From: Gammaproteobacteria bacterium
GTDB taxonomy: Bacteria; Pseudomonadota; Gammaproteobacteria; DSM-19610
Direction: 5' to 3'
Assembly: GCA_011374975.1 (NCBI GenBank)
Contig: DRNU01000222.1
Coordinates: 1-38,768 of the forward strand
DNA: 38,768 nucleotides
Under the pieces are notes generated by a model. That model ran no database searches. It saw nothing but the letters and a program-made list of their open reading frames with translations, and had not been told where the DNA came from. This document shows, in pieces, positions 1 through 9,308 of this stretch (its first letter is position 1; every line of letters begins with the position of its first letter). The position numbers and the translations under genes are program-made.

Positions 1-138
1 GGCCTTGCCAACGGCATGTTGCTGCGGCCACTGGGCAACGTGGTCTATTTCATGCCGCCCTATGTGATCACCGAAGCGGAGATCGCACACATGACACGCG
101 TCGCCTGGGAGGGTATTCAGCTGGCGGTCAGCGATTAA
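1..138 (+). CDS. bioA: BioA C-terminal fragment (adenosylmethionine-8-amino-7-oxononanoate aminotransferase), truncated by window start
   Basis: Frame 1 is open from the first base to a TAA at 136-138 and gives the last 45 residues of a protein. The stretch LRPLGNVVYFMPPYVIT is typical of the C-terminal domain of BioA, the PLP-dependent aminotransferase that makes 7,8-diaminopelargonate in biotin synthesis. Only the tail is visible, so the PLP lysine and start are outside the window. rsmE starts one base after the stop, so the two are probably co-transcribed. In P. aeruginosa bioA and rsmE are also neighbours (established knowledge). Another class III aminotransferase is possible but less likely given the neighbour. 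Confidence 0.8.
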   Translation, partial: GLANGMLLRPLGNVVYFMPPYVITEAEIAHMTRVAWEGIQLAVSD

Positions 139-139
139 C

Positions 140-880
140 ATGCGCGTTTCGCGTTTCTACACCGGGCAGACGCTGGCGGAAGACACCCGCATCAGCCTGG
201 ACGGGGAAACCGCACACTATATTGCCCGCGTACTGCGGCTCGGACCGGGCGATGCGCTGATCCTGTTCAACGGCGATGGCAACGAATACCACGCCCGGCT
301 CGAAAATGCCGACAAAAAACAGGTACAGGTAACGATCGGGCGCGCCACACAGCCGCAACGTGAATCACCATTGCACATCAGGCTGGGCCAGGGCATCTCG
401 CGCGGCGAGCGCATGGATTTTGTGCTGCAGAAATCTGTGGAACTGGGCGTCAGCGCCATTACACCGTTATGGACTGCCCGCTCGCAGGTACGACTGAGCG
501 GCAAGCGCCTGGATAAACGGCTGAACCACTGGCGTGGCATAGTGCGCTCTGCCAGTGAACAGTCAGGCAGGGTTTTGTTACCCGACCTGGACAACAGCGG
601 CACATTGCCTGACTGGTGCCATGAAGCTGAAGAGGCCTGCCGGCTGGTGCTGGATCCGCAGGCATCGCTCACGCTGGGCGAGTTGTCCCCGGCAGATAAG
701 GTGTGTGTTTTAATCGGCCCGGAAGGCGGGCTGGATGCGGAGGAAATCGCTATCGCCGAAGCAGCGGGGTTTCAGCGGGTGCGCCTGGGCCCCAGAGTGC
801 TGCGCACTGAAACTGCAGCGCTGGCCATACTGGCGGCCTTGCAAACCTTGTGGGGGGATCTGGCCGGTCAGGCCAGCTGA
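140..880 (+). CDS. rsmE: 16S rRNA (uracil1498-N3)-methyltransferase RsmE
   Basis: This 246-residue protein matches RsmE in length (E. coli 243) and layout. An N-terminal PUA-like domain (about residues 1-70, with AHYIARVLRLGPGD) is followed by a SPOUT methyltransferase domain. The C-terminal knot motifs LIGPEGGLDAEEI and RLGPRVLRTETAALA form the SAM-binding trefoil knot of the family. The enzyme methylates N3 of U1498 in 16S rRNA on assembled 30S subunits in the cytoplasm. The ATG lies one base after the bioA stop. The gene converges on chpC with only 11 bases between the stops, leaving no room for a separate terminator. In E. coli rsmE abuts gshB; here the Pil-Chp cluster lies between them, as in Pseudomonas. 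Confidence 0.95.
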   Translation: MRVSRFYTGQTLAEDTRISLDGETAHYIARVLRLGPGDALILFNGDGNEYHARLENADKKQVQVTIGRATQPQRESPLHIRLGQGISRGERMDFVLQKSVELGVSAITPLWTARSQVRLSGKRLDKRLNHWRGIVRSASEQSGRVLLPDLDNSGTLPDWCHEAEEACRLVLDPQASLTLGELSPADKVCVLIGPEGGLDAEEIAIAEAAGFQRVRLGPRVLRTETAALAILAALQTLWGDLAGQAS

Positions 881-891
881 GGCACGACCGG

Positions 892-1383
892 TTACTGGCC
901 CGGGTTATATTTACGTACCGATTTCCAGGCGCTCTCAACGACTTTCTGGATGATTTCCAGGTTGGGGACCAGCGCTTCCTCGTTACCGATACGCACACAG
1001 TCCGCCACCACATCCGGCAGATTCTTTTCGCCCAGTATGGAGTCGCCCAGCGCATCGTCATCTGCGTTGAACAGGCGCGGAATACCCGCGGTAACAATGG
1101 CAAAGAAAGGCATGTTGCTGCCGGCACACACAGAATTGAGCACCGAGATGCGGGAACCGCGGTCACCCTGTGGCGAGTTGTAGCCGCACAGGTTCTCGAC
1201 GGAAACCACCGGCAGTGCCTGTTCGCGCCAGCGCAGGCAACCCAGCAGCCAGTCGGGTCCTTCCTTGATCAGGTCCAGCGGCTGGTAGTTGATCACTTCG
1301 GCAACGGCGACGTTGGGCACCAGCAGGTTGATCTCTTCCAGGGGCACCCACAGGGTTCGTACAGATTCGACAACAGCATTCAT
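892..1383 (-). CDS. chpC: ChpC, CheW-like adaptor of the type IV pilus chemosensory system
   Basis: This is a 163-residue protein made of one CheW domain (LWVPLEEINLLVPNVAVAEV near the start, then PDWLLGCLRWREQALPVVSVE). CheW proteins couple a chemoreceptor to the CheA-type kinase. As the last gene of the cluster, directly after the CheB-like gene, it corresponds to ChpC of the P. aeruginosa Pil-Chp system, the second adaptor beside PilI. I chose the ATG at 1383 because GGAG sits about nine bases upstream. An in-frame GTG three codons earlier (1392) overlaps that ribosome binding site and is less likely. The gap to chpB is about 21 bases. The C-terminal tail after the CheW fold (NLEIIQKVVESAW) is poorly conserved and of unknown role. 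Confidence 0.85.
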   Translation of the reverse strand: MNAVVESVRTLWVPLEEINLLVPNVAVAEVINYQPLDLIKEGPDWLLGCLRWREQALPVVSVENLCGYNSPQGDRGSRISVLNSVCAGSNMPFFAIVTAGIPRLFNADDDALGDSILGEKNLPDVVADCVRIGNEEALVPNLEIIQKVVESAWKSVRKYNPGQ

Positions 1384-1404
1384 GGTTACCACTCCGTGTA
1401 TAAG

Positions 1405-2385
1405 CTAGTTAATGCGCGCAGACTCGGGCAGGCAGCGCGTCGCCAGCGCCTGCGCCAGTTGTTCGGGGGTGCCGGTCAGTTCGACCTTGCAGGCCTGACG
1501 AGCTGCATCCGGCAGGCTGGCAATGGCACAGCTTTCGGCATCCTGCGCCCAGACAAAACCACCGTGCTCGACGACCGCCTTGCAGCCCCGGGCCCCGTCC
1601 TGGCCAAGGCCGCTGAACATGATGGCGCCGCAACGGGTACCAAAGGTCTCCGCCACGTGCTGCAGCACGGCATTGATATCCGGCCGGTGGGCCGATTCCC
1701 AGCCACCTCCGGCACGGCGTGCCACCTGATCGATATTGATCCGGATAGCGTTCTCCGCCGGCACCATCCACACCTGACCTTCATCAAGGGTCTGTTCTTC
1801 GCCCAGCACAGCAACCGGCCAGTTACTGCAGCGGTCCAGCTGCTCGGCCAGCAGGTCCTGGTACGCTTCGGAAATATGCTGCGCCAGCAATAGCATCACA
1901 GGCATGTCATCGGGCAATGCCCGCAGGAACCGTGCTACGGCGCCCGGCCCGCCCATCGATGCGCCCAGCACCACCAGCCAGGGAGCCCCGGCTGCATCAT
2001 TGTTCTGACCCTGTATCACCCGCAACTCCGGCCGACCGCGTTGTGCACTGAGCCTGGCGACCGGCAAGGCCCGGTCGGCCAGCACCTGTAACTTGCCTAC
2101 CAGGCGACGCTGCCACATCGCACTGCTCCCGATTCCGCCCTGGTTCAACAGCACCGGCAGCGGCGACTTCTGCAACACATGCTGCACATGACAGCGGTCC
2201 TGTTGCTCGCTCATGCCCACCAGCAGCACATCCGCGCCGTTCCACGACTCGGGCAAAGGCAGCTCAAAGCCGTCATCGAGGACGACTTCCATGCCCTCGT
2301 TTTCCAGCAGCGCACGAAATTCCGTGCGCTCATGACTGTCTGCCAGCAACGCAACGCGTACCGCAGCCTGTGGTGCTTCATCCAT
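1405..2385 (-). CDS. chpB: ChpB, CheB-type methylesterase of the Pil-Chp system
   Basis: This 326-residue protein has a C-terminal CheB methylesterase domain (about residues 135-315). It removes methyl groups from glutamyl residues of the receptor, here presumably PilJ. The catalytic triad is visible: Ser143 in LGASMGGPG, His170 in LLAQHIS and Asp263 in MFSGLGQDGARG. The first 110 residues look like a receiver fold (VALLADSHERTEF, ADVLLVGM), but no phospho-acceptor Asp is evident at the expected strand end. The N-terminus may therefore be a degenerate receiver. The ATG lies inside the end of chpA (8-base overlap), so translation is probably coupled. The order chpA-chpB-chpC matches P. aeruginosa. 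Confidence 0.9.
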   Translation of the reverse strand: MDEAPQAAVRVALLADSHERTEFRALLENEGMEVVLDDGFELPLPESWNGADVLLVGMSEQQDRCHVQHVLQKSPLPVLLNQGGIGSSAMWQRRLVGKLQVLADRALPVARLSAQRGRPELRVIQGQNNDAAGAPWLVVLGASMGGPGAVARFLRALPDDMPVMLLLAQHISEAYQDLLAEQLDRCSNWPVAVLGEEQTLDEGQVWMVPAENAIRINIDQVARRAGGGWESAHRPDINAVLQHVAETFGTRCGAIMFSGLGQDGARGCKAVVEHGGFVWAQDAESCAIASLPDAARQACKVELTGTPEQLAQALATRCLPESARIN

Positions 2386-5300
2386 TAACGCTGGTTTCCT
2401 CGAGCAGGGCGTTGATATTCTCCAGAAGTTCCGTCTCCTGGAACGGTTTACCCAGGTAACGGTTCACGCCTATCTTCATCGCGCGCTGACGGTGTTTGTC
2501 ACCGGTACGCGATGTGATCATGATGATCGGGATATTGCGCAGGCGGGCCTCGTTGCGAACGTGTGTCGCCAGCTCGAAGCCATCCATGCGCGGCATCTCG
2601 ATATCCAGAAGCATGATGTCGGGGATATGTTCCTGTAGTTTGGCGACCGCGTCAACGCCGTCTTTGGCAGCAATGACGTTCATGTCATTGCGCTCCAGCA
2701 GGCGGGTGGTCACTTTACGCACCGTAATGGAATCGTCGACCACCATGACCGTGAGGCCACGGCCGGCTGCCGGCTGCTGCAGCATATCCTGCACCTGCTC
2801 CATGATCGGCGCTACACCGCCCCGCAACAGCGCGGCGATATCGAGAATCATGACCACACGGCCATCGCCAAGGATGGTGGCGCCGGACACACCGCGCACG
2901 GTACTGATTTGCGAGCCCACGGACTTGACGACAATTTCGCGACTGCCCATCAGGTTTTCGACCTGGAAGGCGACGTTGTGATCACTGACACGCGCCAGCA
3001 ACAGGGGTACCCGCGACGGGCCACTGTCCAGGTGCGGATGACCGCTGCCCAGCACACTGCCAAGATGGCGCACCTCATACTCGCGGCCGCCGTAGTCGAA
3101 GCGCACGTCCGGATCATCGTAATAGCTTTTCAGGTCTTCGCGCCGCATGCGCACAATACCCTCGATGCTGGACAACGGGATAGCATAGGTATCTTCGCCA
3201 ACCTCGATCAGCAGCGCCTGGTTGAGCGCCAGGGTAAACGGCAAACGTATGGTAAAGGTCGTGCCCTGGCCCGCTTTAGAATCGATATGCAGCGAACCGC
3301 CAAGCTGTTTGACCTCACTGTTGACCACGTCCATACCGACACCACGGCCGGATACCTGGGTGACCTTCTCGGCGGTACTAAAACCGGTCTCGAGAATAAA
3401 TTGCAGTACATCGTTGTCAGTAAGGTCGGCATCCGCCTGCATCAGGCCGCGTTCCACGGCCTTGCGGCGTATCGCCTCCAGCGAAATACCGGCACCGTCA
3501 TCGGCAATGCGCAACACCACATCGGACGACTCGCGCTCCAGCGTGATTTTGATGGTCCCGGTCTCGGGCTTACCGGCCTTGCGGCGCTGTTCCGGCGACT
3601 CAATACCGTGCGAAATGGCATTGCGCAGCATGTGCTCGATAGGCGCCACGATCCGGTCGACCACAGTACGGTCCATTTCACCTTCGGCACCGGACAGTTC
3701 CAGCTCCACTTTTTTGCCCAGTTCCTGGGCGGTCTGGCGGATGATACGACGCATGCGCGCTGAAAGCCCCAGGAACGGCACCATACGGGTGCGCATCAGG
3801 CCTTCCTGCAGTTCGGTGTTCACCCTCGACTGCTGCAGCAACAGGGTCTCGGATTCACGCGTGATATTTTCCAGCATGCCCTGGATACTGCCAAGGTCGC
3901 TGACGCTTTCCACCAGCGAACGCGACAGCTGCTGCATGTGTGAGTAACGATCCATTTCCAGCGGATCAAATTCGGCATCGACCCCTTCGCCTTCCCTTTC
4001 GTAGCGGAACAGCACCTGGGCCTCGGTCTCTATATCCATCTTGCGCAATTGCTCGCGCACGCGGGTAACCGTCTGTTCCATTTCAACCAGGTTGAAACGG
4101 TAGGCACCGATCTGCTGTTCCAGGCGCGAGCGGTAGATACTGACCTCACCGGCATAGTTAACCATGTTGTCCAGCAGGGCGGCTTTGACGCGCACCAGCT
4201 CCTGGCCGGCGCGGGAGTGGCCACGACGCTCTTCCAGTTCATTTTCCAGCTGCTCGGTAGCAGCCTTCTTGCCGCTTTTCGACGCTTTTGCCCCGGCTTT
4301 GCCCGCAGCGGGAACGGCAACCGGCTTGCCTTCGCTCAGCAACTCGAGATTCTTCAGGATTGTTTCAGCCTGCTGCAGGGGCTGGCGTTTGTGCACCAGG
4401 TCGGCCATGCCTGTCAGGCTGTCATGGGCCTGCTCCAGCACAGCGAACAGGGCCTCATCAGGGCTGATTTCAGCCTGGGAAACCCTGGCCATCAGCGCTT
4501 CGACAGCGTGTGCCAGATCACCGATTTCGGTAATATCCGCCATGCGCGCACCACCCTTCAGGGTATGCAGCTCACGTTGCAGCCCGGTCATCAGGTCAGC
4601 ATCGGCAGGCGCACGCTTCCAGGCCCGCAAGGTCTGCTGGCTGTTCTCCAGGATATCGCCTGCCTCTTCCAGAAATACTTCCAGCAGTTCCGGGTCTATC
4701 TCGGCATACGGGTCGTCCGCGGCAGCTACTTCTTCGGCTTCGGCCACCACGTCGTCTTCAGTTCCGCTCCCGGCAGTAACATCTTCCTCTGCCGGTTCTT
4801 CAGCCGGTGACTGTGTCCTGAGTTCTTCCAGTCTCCGGATCAGGGCTTCCGCACTTTCCGCAGGCTGGTGGTGGCGCACCTGGTCGAGCATGCCGACGAG
4901 GCCGTCCTGTGCATGCTGCACGCCATCCAGCGCATCCGGGCCGGCGCCGGCCAGGCCGTCCGCAATCGCGATAATCAGGGATTCGGCGGCATGGGCGAGA
5001 TCGCCAATCGGGGCAATATCCGCCATGCGCGCACCACCCTTGACGGTATGCAGGGCACGCTGCAACTCGGCCAGCGCCTCCCTGTCATCAGGGTCTTCTC
5101 GCCAGCGGTGCAGCGCTGCATCGCAGGTTTCCAGGTTGTCGGCGCTTTCCTCGAGGAAAATCTCCAGCAGTTCTTCGTCGCATTCTGCGTAGGGATCTTC
5201 GTCCGCTGCCGCTTCGGTTTCCAGCGGCTCGCTGTCGACAGGCATATCGTCAGCAACAGCACCGGCTTCCTCTTCCTGCTCATCCATTTCAGACAGTGTT

Positions 5301-8300
5301 TCATCACCGCAGGGCTCAGGCACCGATGCGTACAGCGCCTCGGCCTGTTGCAGTATGTGTGCATAACGTTCGGGTTCGGTAATGCTGTTCGGCAGGCCGG
5401 AAAGCATTTCATCGATGATGCCGGCACTTTCCAGCAACACGTCACAGCCTTCGTCAGACAGCGGTTGCCGGGCGCCCATCTGCGCCTTGATCCAGCGCTC
5501 CAGCTTGCCGGCCAGGTCGGCGATTTCATTCGCCTCCGCCATGTGCGCGCTGCCATGCAGGGTGTGCAGGGCGCGTGCCAGCGACTCATCAGCCATTGAA
5601 TTACCGGATGCAACCTGGTTCAGGAATTTACGGATATCTTCCAGGTGGCCGCGGGTTTCGCTGTTGAAAATCTCATACAGCATGGGATCCATGACACCGT
5701 TGTAGACCACATCTTCCACATCCTGTGCCGGCTCCTCCTCCGCAGCCCCGGATTCAGGTTCCGGCACTGCAGTTTCCGCCTCGACAGTATCAACCGGCGC
5801 GAAGATTTCTTCTGCAACAGTTTCTTCCGCAACCGCTTCATGCCCAGGCTCTGCCACTTCAGTTTCGGCTGCAACAGGTTCCTCGACATCCCCGGCCGTG
5901 GAAGCCTGCGCTTCCGGCATGGGTTCACCCTTGCAAAGCGCGTCCGCGCAGCGCATCAGGTAAGTAACGGGGCGCTGCACCGGCGTACCATCCTTGATCT
6001 GCTGCACCAGCCCGGGAAGGGTGTCTACAGCGGATTTCAGCAAATCGGTCAGCTCCGGGGTGACCGGCAAGGTGCCGTCGATAACCCGGTTGAGCAGGTT
6101 CTCACAGGACCAGGCAAATTCACCGATACGCAAGGCACCGACCAGACGGCCGCTGCCTTTCAGGGTATGCCATGAACGACGCATGCTGGCCAGCGCTTCC
6201 GCATCATCAGCATTGCCGATCCATGCCGGGAGTTGCTCATTGATACTGGCCATTTCCTCTTCGGCTTCTTCAATGAAGATTTCCAGGATCTCTTCGTCGA
6301 CATCTTCACCGATGACAGCCAGGCCATCGTCTTCTTCCTCGATGTACGTGTTATCAACAGTGGCCGGGGCCTCCACAGAAGCCTCTTCAGGGGATTCTTC
6401 CTCTGCGGCTTCCTCTGCAACTTCTTCCTGAACCGGTTCAGCCTGCAGCGGCTCGGCCCACGCATCCAGTTGTTCAGCTTCATCCAGCTGTTCTGTTTCA
6501 TGCCCTGCTGAGGGAAACTCGCTGTTTGCAGCCTCGGGCAACGCCGGATCACTGTCGCCAACGAGTTCATCCAGCACGGACAAATCAAGGCCGGGAATCT
6601 CGTCACTCTCGACGCTGTCCGTCTCTTCAGCCAGTGCAGCGGATTCCGGCTCACTGATATCTTCCGGTGCAGGCGCATCTTCACCCTGATCATCATGCTG
6701 CAGGGGATAGCCCAGCCGGTCGATACTTTCCTCTGCCACCACCATGGCGGAACTGCCATACATACGGCGTTCCTTGCGGCTTTCAAGGTAATATTCAAGA
6801 CCGCACACGGCATCCGCCAGCGAATCCAGCTCCTGCTGCGGCGGCTGTTTGCGGTTCCGGATCAATTCGTTTTCGATGTACTGCCCGATCGAGTCGACCA
6901 GGGCTGCCGGGCGCGTTTCACCCAGCAGCAACAGGCCGCCCTTGACCTGGGCGAACCACTGCGGCACCTCAGCCAGAGCATCGACATCATGGCTCGATTC
7001 GATATAGGCAACAATCGCCTCTTTGGCTCGCACCAGGTCAGTGATCGCTTCCTGGATGACGACATCCATGACCTGGCTGAATTCAGAAGCAGCCAGCTGT
7101 TCCTCGACCTTGCCGCCGTCACTTGCCACAGCGCGCCCGGAGCCCATACCATCGACCGATGATTCGACGAACAGCAAGGTGCTCGCCACATCCATCAGTG
7201 AAGTGTCAGTAGGCGTTTCACCGGCGTCGATGCAGGACTGCAATTCCTCCGCCCGGGTAATAACGGCTTCACGCACGGCACCCAGGCTCAACATGCCCAG
7301 CGTATCGCCCAGTGAACGCAATGATTCGGCAAGCGGCTGCAACTCGCTCAGATCCTGGCAGCCGTTGCGCAGTACGATATCCAGCGTATCCTTGAGCCGT
7401 CCCAGCTCCTCTTTCACCGCTATTGCAACAGTCGAGAACAGGTCGGCGTTCTGCCCGGCCATGCTTTCACGTGCCGCAGCCAGCTCTTCCTCACCCGGCA
7501 GCAGGTCATGCAGGCGGTAAGTGGACTGGATTTCATTGACACGCGCGCCGGCGCCATGTGCCTGGCCGACATAGAACAGCAGGTTCTTGAACAGCTCCTG
7601 CGGCAGGTCCTGCTCCAGGGCATTCTCGCCGTGGTCCACAACCTGTTTTATCTGGCGGTCCATCTGGCCTATAAGACGCTTGACCGCAATACCACTGTCC
7701 AGTCCACCGGCCCGTACCGCATCCACCAGCCCGCCGGCCACCCACCACAGGCGGGCAACTTCCTTGCTGGTGCTCAGGCCCTGCAGGCTTGCAAAGACTT
7801 CACCCATCGCTTCAAGTGCATCATCGGTATGCTTGCCCTTGAACCAGCCCAGCAGACCCAGCTGGAAACGGTGGCGCAGTTCACGCGCCCGTGCCCGGAT
7901 ATCACCGTCAACAGCCGCCCCCAATACCGAGCCGGGCAGTTCTGCATCCAGGTCCGGCGAAAACATGTGGTTCTCGGACAGCAGGTTTTCACCGCGTACG
8001 GCACGCAGGTCATTGAGCACAGGCAACAGGACCAGCGGAATATCCCGGTAGCCGGCAATCAGTCGATCCAGGTAGTCGGGCAACTGGAGGATTGAGCGCA
8101 TCAGGACATCACAGGCATCATCGTGACGGGTAACGGTCTGTGCTGCCATGGCTCTGGCAACCTGTTCCATTTCCTCCGCCAGCAACGATGCACCGTACAG
8201 CTCAACCATGCGCAGCGTACCGTACACCTGGTGCAGGTGTGCCGCGAGGAAGCCGAGTTGCGCCTCATCCTGTGTATTCTCCACATGGGCTTCCAGTGAC

Positions 8301-8377
8301 TGGCGCGCTTCCCTGAGCGTTGCATCCAGTTCATTCTTGACCCATGTCAGAGTACTGAAATCGATTTCCTGGTTCAT
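2378..8377 (-). CDS. chpA: ChpA/PilL, multi-Hpt hybrid CheA-type histidine kinase of the type IV pilus chemosensory system
   Basis: This giant cytoplasmic kinase (1999 residues) controls twitching through PilG and PilH. Four clear Hpt modules carry the phospho-His motif: SWHTLKGSGR (about 737), ALHTLHGSAH (about 938), ALHTVKGGAR (about 1110) and ELHTLKGGAR (about 1271). Glu/Ala-rich acidic linkers separate them. The first 600 residues hold further helical repeats with degenerate motifs (HLHQVYGTLRMVELYG, SLRSLGDTLGMLSLG, WFAQVKGGLLLLG). Then come the dimerisation and HATPase regions (HMLRNAISHG about 1585, DDGAGI about 1628, GRGVGMDVV about 1680), a CheW domain (about 1710-1860) and a C-terminal receiver (VVDDS, LLDIEMPRMDG). 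P. aeruginosa ChpA is longer (about 2470) with eight transfer domains. The ATG at 8377 follows AAGGA and lies one base after the pilK stop. Confidence 0.95.
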   Translation of the reverse strand: MNQEIDFSTLTWVKNELDATLREARQSLEAHVENTQDEAQLGFLAAHLHQVYGTLRMVELYGASLLAEEMEQVARAMAAQTVTRHDDACDVLMRSILQLPDYLDRLIAGYRDIPLVLLPVLNDLRAVRGENLLSENHMFSPDLDAELPGSVLGAAVDGDIRARARELRHRFQLGLLGWFKGKHTDDALEAMGEVFASLQGLSTSKEVARLWWVAGGLVDAVRAGGLDSGIAVKRLIGQMDRQIKQVVDHGENALEQDLPQELFKNLLFYVGQAHGAGARVNEIQSTYRLHDLLPGEEELAAARESMAGQNADLFSTVAIAVKEELGRLKDTLDIVLRNGCQDLSELQPLAESLRSLGDTLGMLSLGAVREAVITRAEELQSCIDAGETPTDTSLMDVASTLLFVESSVDGMGSGRAVASDGGKVEEQLAASEFSQVMDVVIQEAITDLVRAKEAIVAYIESSHDVDALAEVPQWFAQVKGGLLLLGETRPAALVDSIGQYIENELIRNRKQPPQQELDSLADAVCGLEYYLESRKERRMYGSSAMVVAEESIDRLGYPLQHDDQGEDAPAPEDISEPESAALAEETDSVESDEIPGLDLSVLDELVGDSDPALPEAANSEFPSAGHETEQLDEAEQLDAWAEPLQAEPVQEEVAEEAAEEESPEEASVEAPATVDNTYIEEEDDGLAVIGEDVDEEILEIFIEEAEEEMASINEQLPAWIGNADDAEALASMRRSWHTLKGSGRLVGALRIGEFAWSCENLLNRVIDGTLPVTPELTDLLKSAVDTLPGLVQQIKDGTPVQRPVTYLMRCADALCKGEPMPEAQASTAGDVEEPVAAETEVAEPGHEAVAEETVAEEIFAPVDTVEAETAVPEPESGAAEEEPAQDVEDVVYNGVMDPMLYEIFNSETRGHLEDIRKFLNQVASGNSMADESLARALHTLHGSAHMAEANEIADLAGKLERWIKAQMGARQPLSDEGCDVLLESAGIIDEMLSGLPNSITEPERYAHILQQAEALYASVPEPCGDETLSEMDEQEEEAGAVADDMPVDSEPLETEAAADEDPYAECDEELLEIFLEESADNLETCDAALHRWREDPDDREALAELQRALHTVKGGARMADIAPIGDLAHAAESLIIAIADGLAGAGPDALDGVQHAQDGLVGMLDQVRHHQPAESAEALIRRLEELRTQSPAEEPAEEDVTAGSGTEDDVVAEAEEVAAADDPYAEIDPELLEVFLEEAGDILENSQQTLRAWKRAPADADLMTGLQRELHTLKGGARMADITEIGDLAHAVEALMARVSQAEISPDEALFAVLEQAHDSLTGMADLVHKRQPLQQAETILKNLELLSEGKPVAVPAAGKAGAKASKSGKKAATEQLENELEERRGHSRAGQELVRVKAALLDNMVNYAGEVSIYRSRLEQQIGAYRFNLVEMEQTVTRVREQLRKMDIETEAQVLFRYEREGEGVDAEFDPLEMDRYSHMQQLSRSLVESVSDLGSIQGMLENITRESETLLLQQSRVNTELQEGLMRTRMVPFLGLSARMRRIIRQTAQELGKKVELELSGAEGEMDRTVVDRIVAPIEHMLRNAISHGIESPEQRRKAGKPETGTIKITLERESSDVVLRIADDGAGISLEAIRRKAVERGLMQADADLTDNDVLQFILETGFSTAEKVTQVSGRGVGMDVVNSEVKQLGGSLHIDSKAGQGTTFTIRLPFTLALNQALLIEVGEDTYAIPLSSIEGIVRMRREDLKSYYDDPDVRFDYGGREYEVRHLGSVLGSGHPHLDSGPSRVPLLLARVSDHNVAFQVENLMGSREIVVKSVGSQISTVRGVSGATILGDGRVVMILDIAALLRGGVAPIMEQVQDMLQQPAAGRGLTVMVVDDSITVRKVTTRLLERNDMNVIAAKDGVDAVAKLQEHIPDIMLLDIEMPRMDGFELATHVRNEARLRNIPIIMITSRTGDKHRQRAMKIGVNRYLGKPFQETELLENINALLEETSVNG

Positions 8378-8378
8378 G

Positions 8379-9224
8379 TTATATCCTTTCATCCCGCACC
8401 GGGTGCGCTTCTCGTGTGCACCGGTACGCAAGCGTATCCCGGTAGCACACTTTCTCCATATTCGGATGCTGCCAGTTCAGAATTTCACCTGGTCCCAGAA
8501 CCAGTACCCCCCCGGGACACAGAAACTCTGCCAGCTGATTTACGATCTGCAAACGCCGTTCGCGGTCGTAATAGATCAGAAGGTTCTGACAATAGATTAA
8601 ATCAAGCCCGGCAAAGGGCGCCTTCTCCAGGTCGCGCAGGTTGAGCTGTGAAAAACACACCCGCTTGCGCAAACCTTCTGTTACCCGGAAATGCTGTCCT
8701 TCCAGCGTACAGCAATAACGGTCGCGAAACGCCTCCGGTATATCTTTCAGACGACGCTCCAGGTATACCCCTTCGCGCGCCTGGTGCAGGGAAGGCAGAC
8801 TGATATCGGTTCCGGTTACGCCAAAATAGTACTGCCCGGCACGCGCAGCGCAATAGTCATCCGCCAGCATGGCAAGACTGTACGCCTCTTCGCCCGTTGC
8901 ACAACCGACACTCCAGGCACGAAAACTCTGACCCCGCCCGAACGCGGCGGGCAGCAGATCTTCCGCAACCAGTCGCATGGACGATTCATGCCGGAAGAAG
9001 CAGGTTTCGTGAACCGTAAGCAGGTCCACCAGCAACGACCACTCCTGTGCCTGCAGACAATCACCGGACAGGTAATTGTAGTACTCACGGTAGTCGTGGC
9101 AGCCGATCTCACGCATGCGCGAGCGAATCCCGCTTATCAGGAATGATTTCCGCTCAGGCGGAATGAACAAGCCGACGCGGTTTTCCAGCAGGCGAATCCA
9201 GTCGCCAAACTGCCGGTCGTCCAT
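8379..9224 (-). CDS. pilK: PilK, CheR-type receptor methyltransferase
   Basis: This is a SAM-dependent methyltransferase of the CheR family that methylates glutamates of the pilus chemoreceptor PilJ. An N-terminal helical CheR domain (FGDWIRLLENRVGLFIPPERK) precedes the catalytic Rossmann domain with the SAM motif WSVGCATGEEAYSLAML. Downstream, FGVTGTDIS and GLDLIYCQNLLIYYD match family motifs. From the ATG at 9224 (GGGAG ten bases upstream) the product is 281 residues, close to P. aeruginosa PilK (291). An in-frame GTG at 9293 would add 23 residues of low-complexity sequence and is less likely. The stop is one base from the chpA start, so the genes are coupled. The gene lies between pilJ and chpA as in Pseudomonas. 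Confidence 0.9.
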   Translation of the reverse strand: MDDRQFGDWIRLLENRVGLFIPPERKSFLISGIRSRMREIGCHDYREYYNYLSGDCLQAQEWSLLVDLLTVHETCFFRHESSMRLVAEDLLPAAFGRGQSFRAWSVGCATGEEAYSLAMLADDYCAARAGQYYFGVTGTDISLPSLHQAREGVYLERRLKDIPEAFRDRYCCTLEGQHFRVTEGLRKRVCFSQLNLRDLEKAPFAGLDLIYCQNLLIYYDRERRLQIVNQLAEFLCPGGVLVLGPGEILNWQHPNMEKVCYRDTLAYRCTREAHPVRDERI

Positions 9225-9308
9225 GAACGCCGAACTCCCGGCACGGGGCCGGGGTTCAGCGCAGGCTCCTGCCTGTCCACGAGCTTCAACCACTGGCTTG
9301 TGCCTGCC

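Noticed and set aside
2909-5599. Long plus-strand open frames opposite chpA (for example 2909-3763, 4049-4810, 4164-5192)
   Set aside because: They are antisense shadows of a GC-rich, strongly supported gene. Their products are low-complexity and show no recognisable domain.
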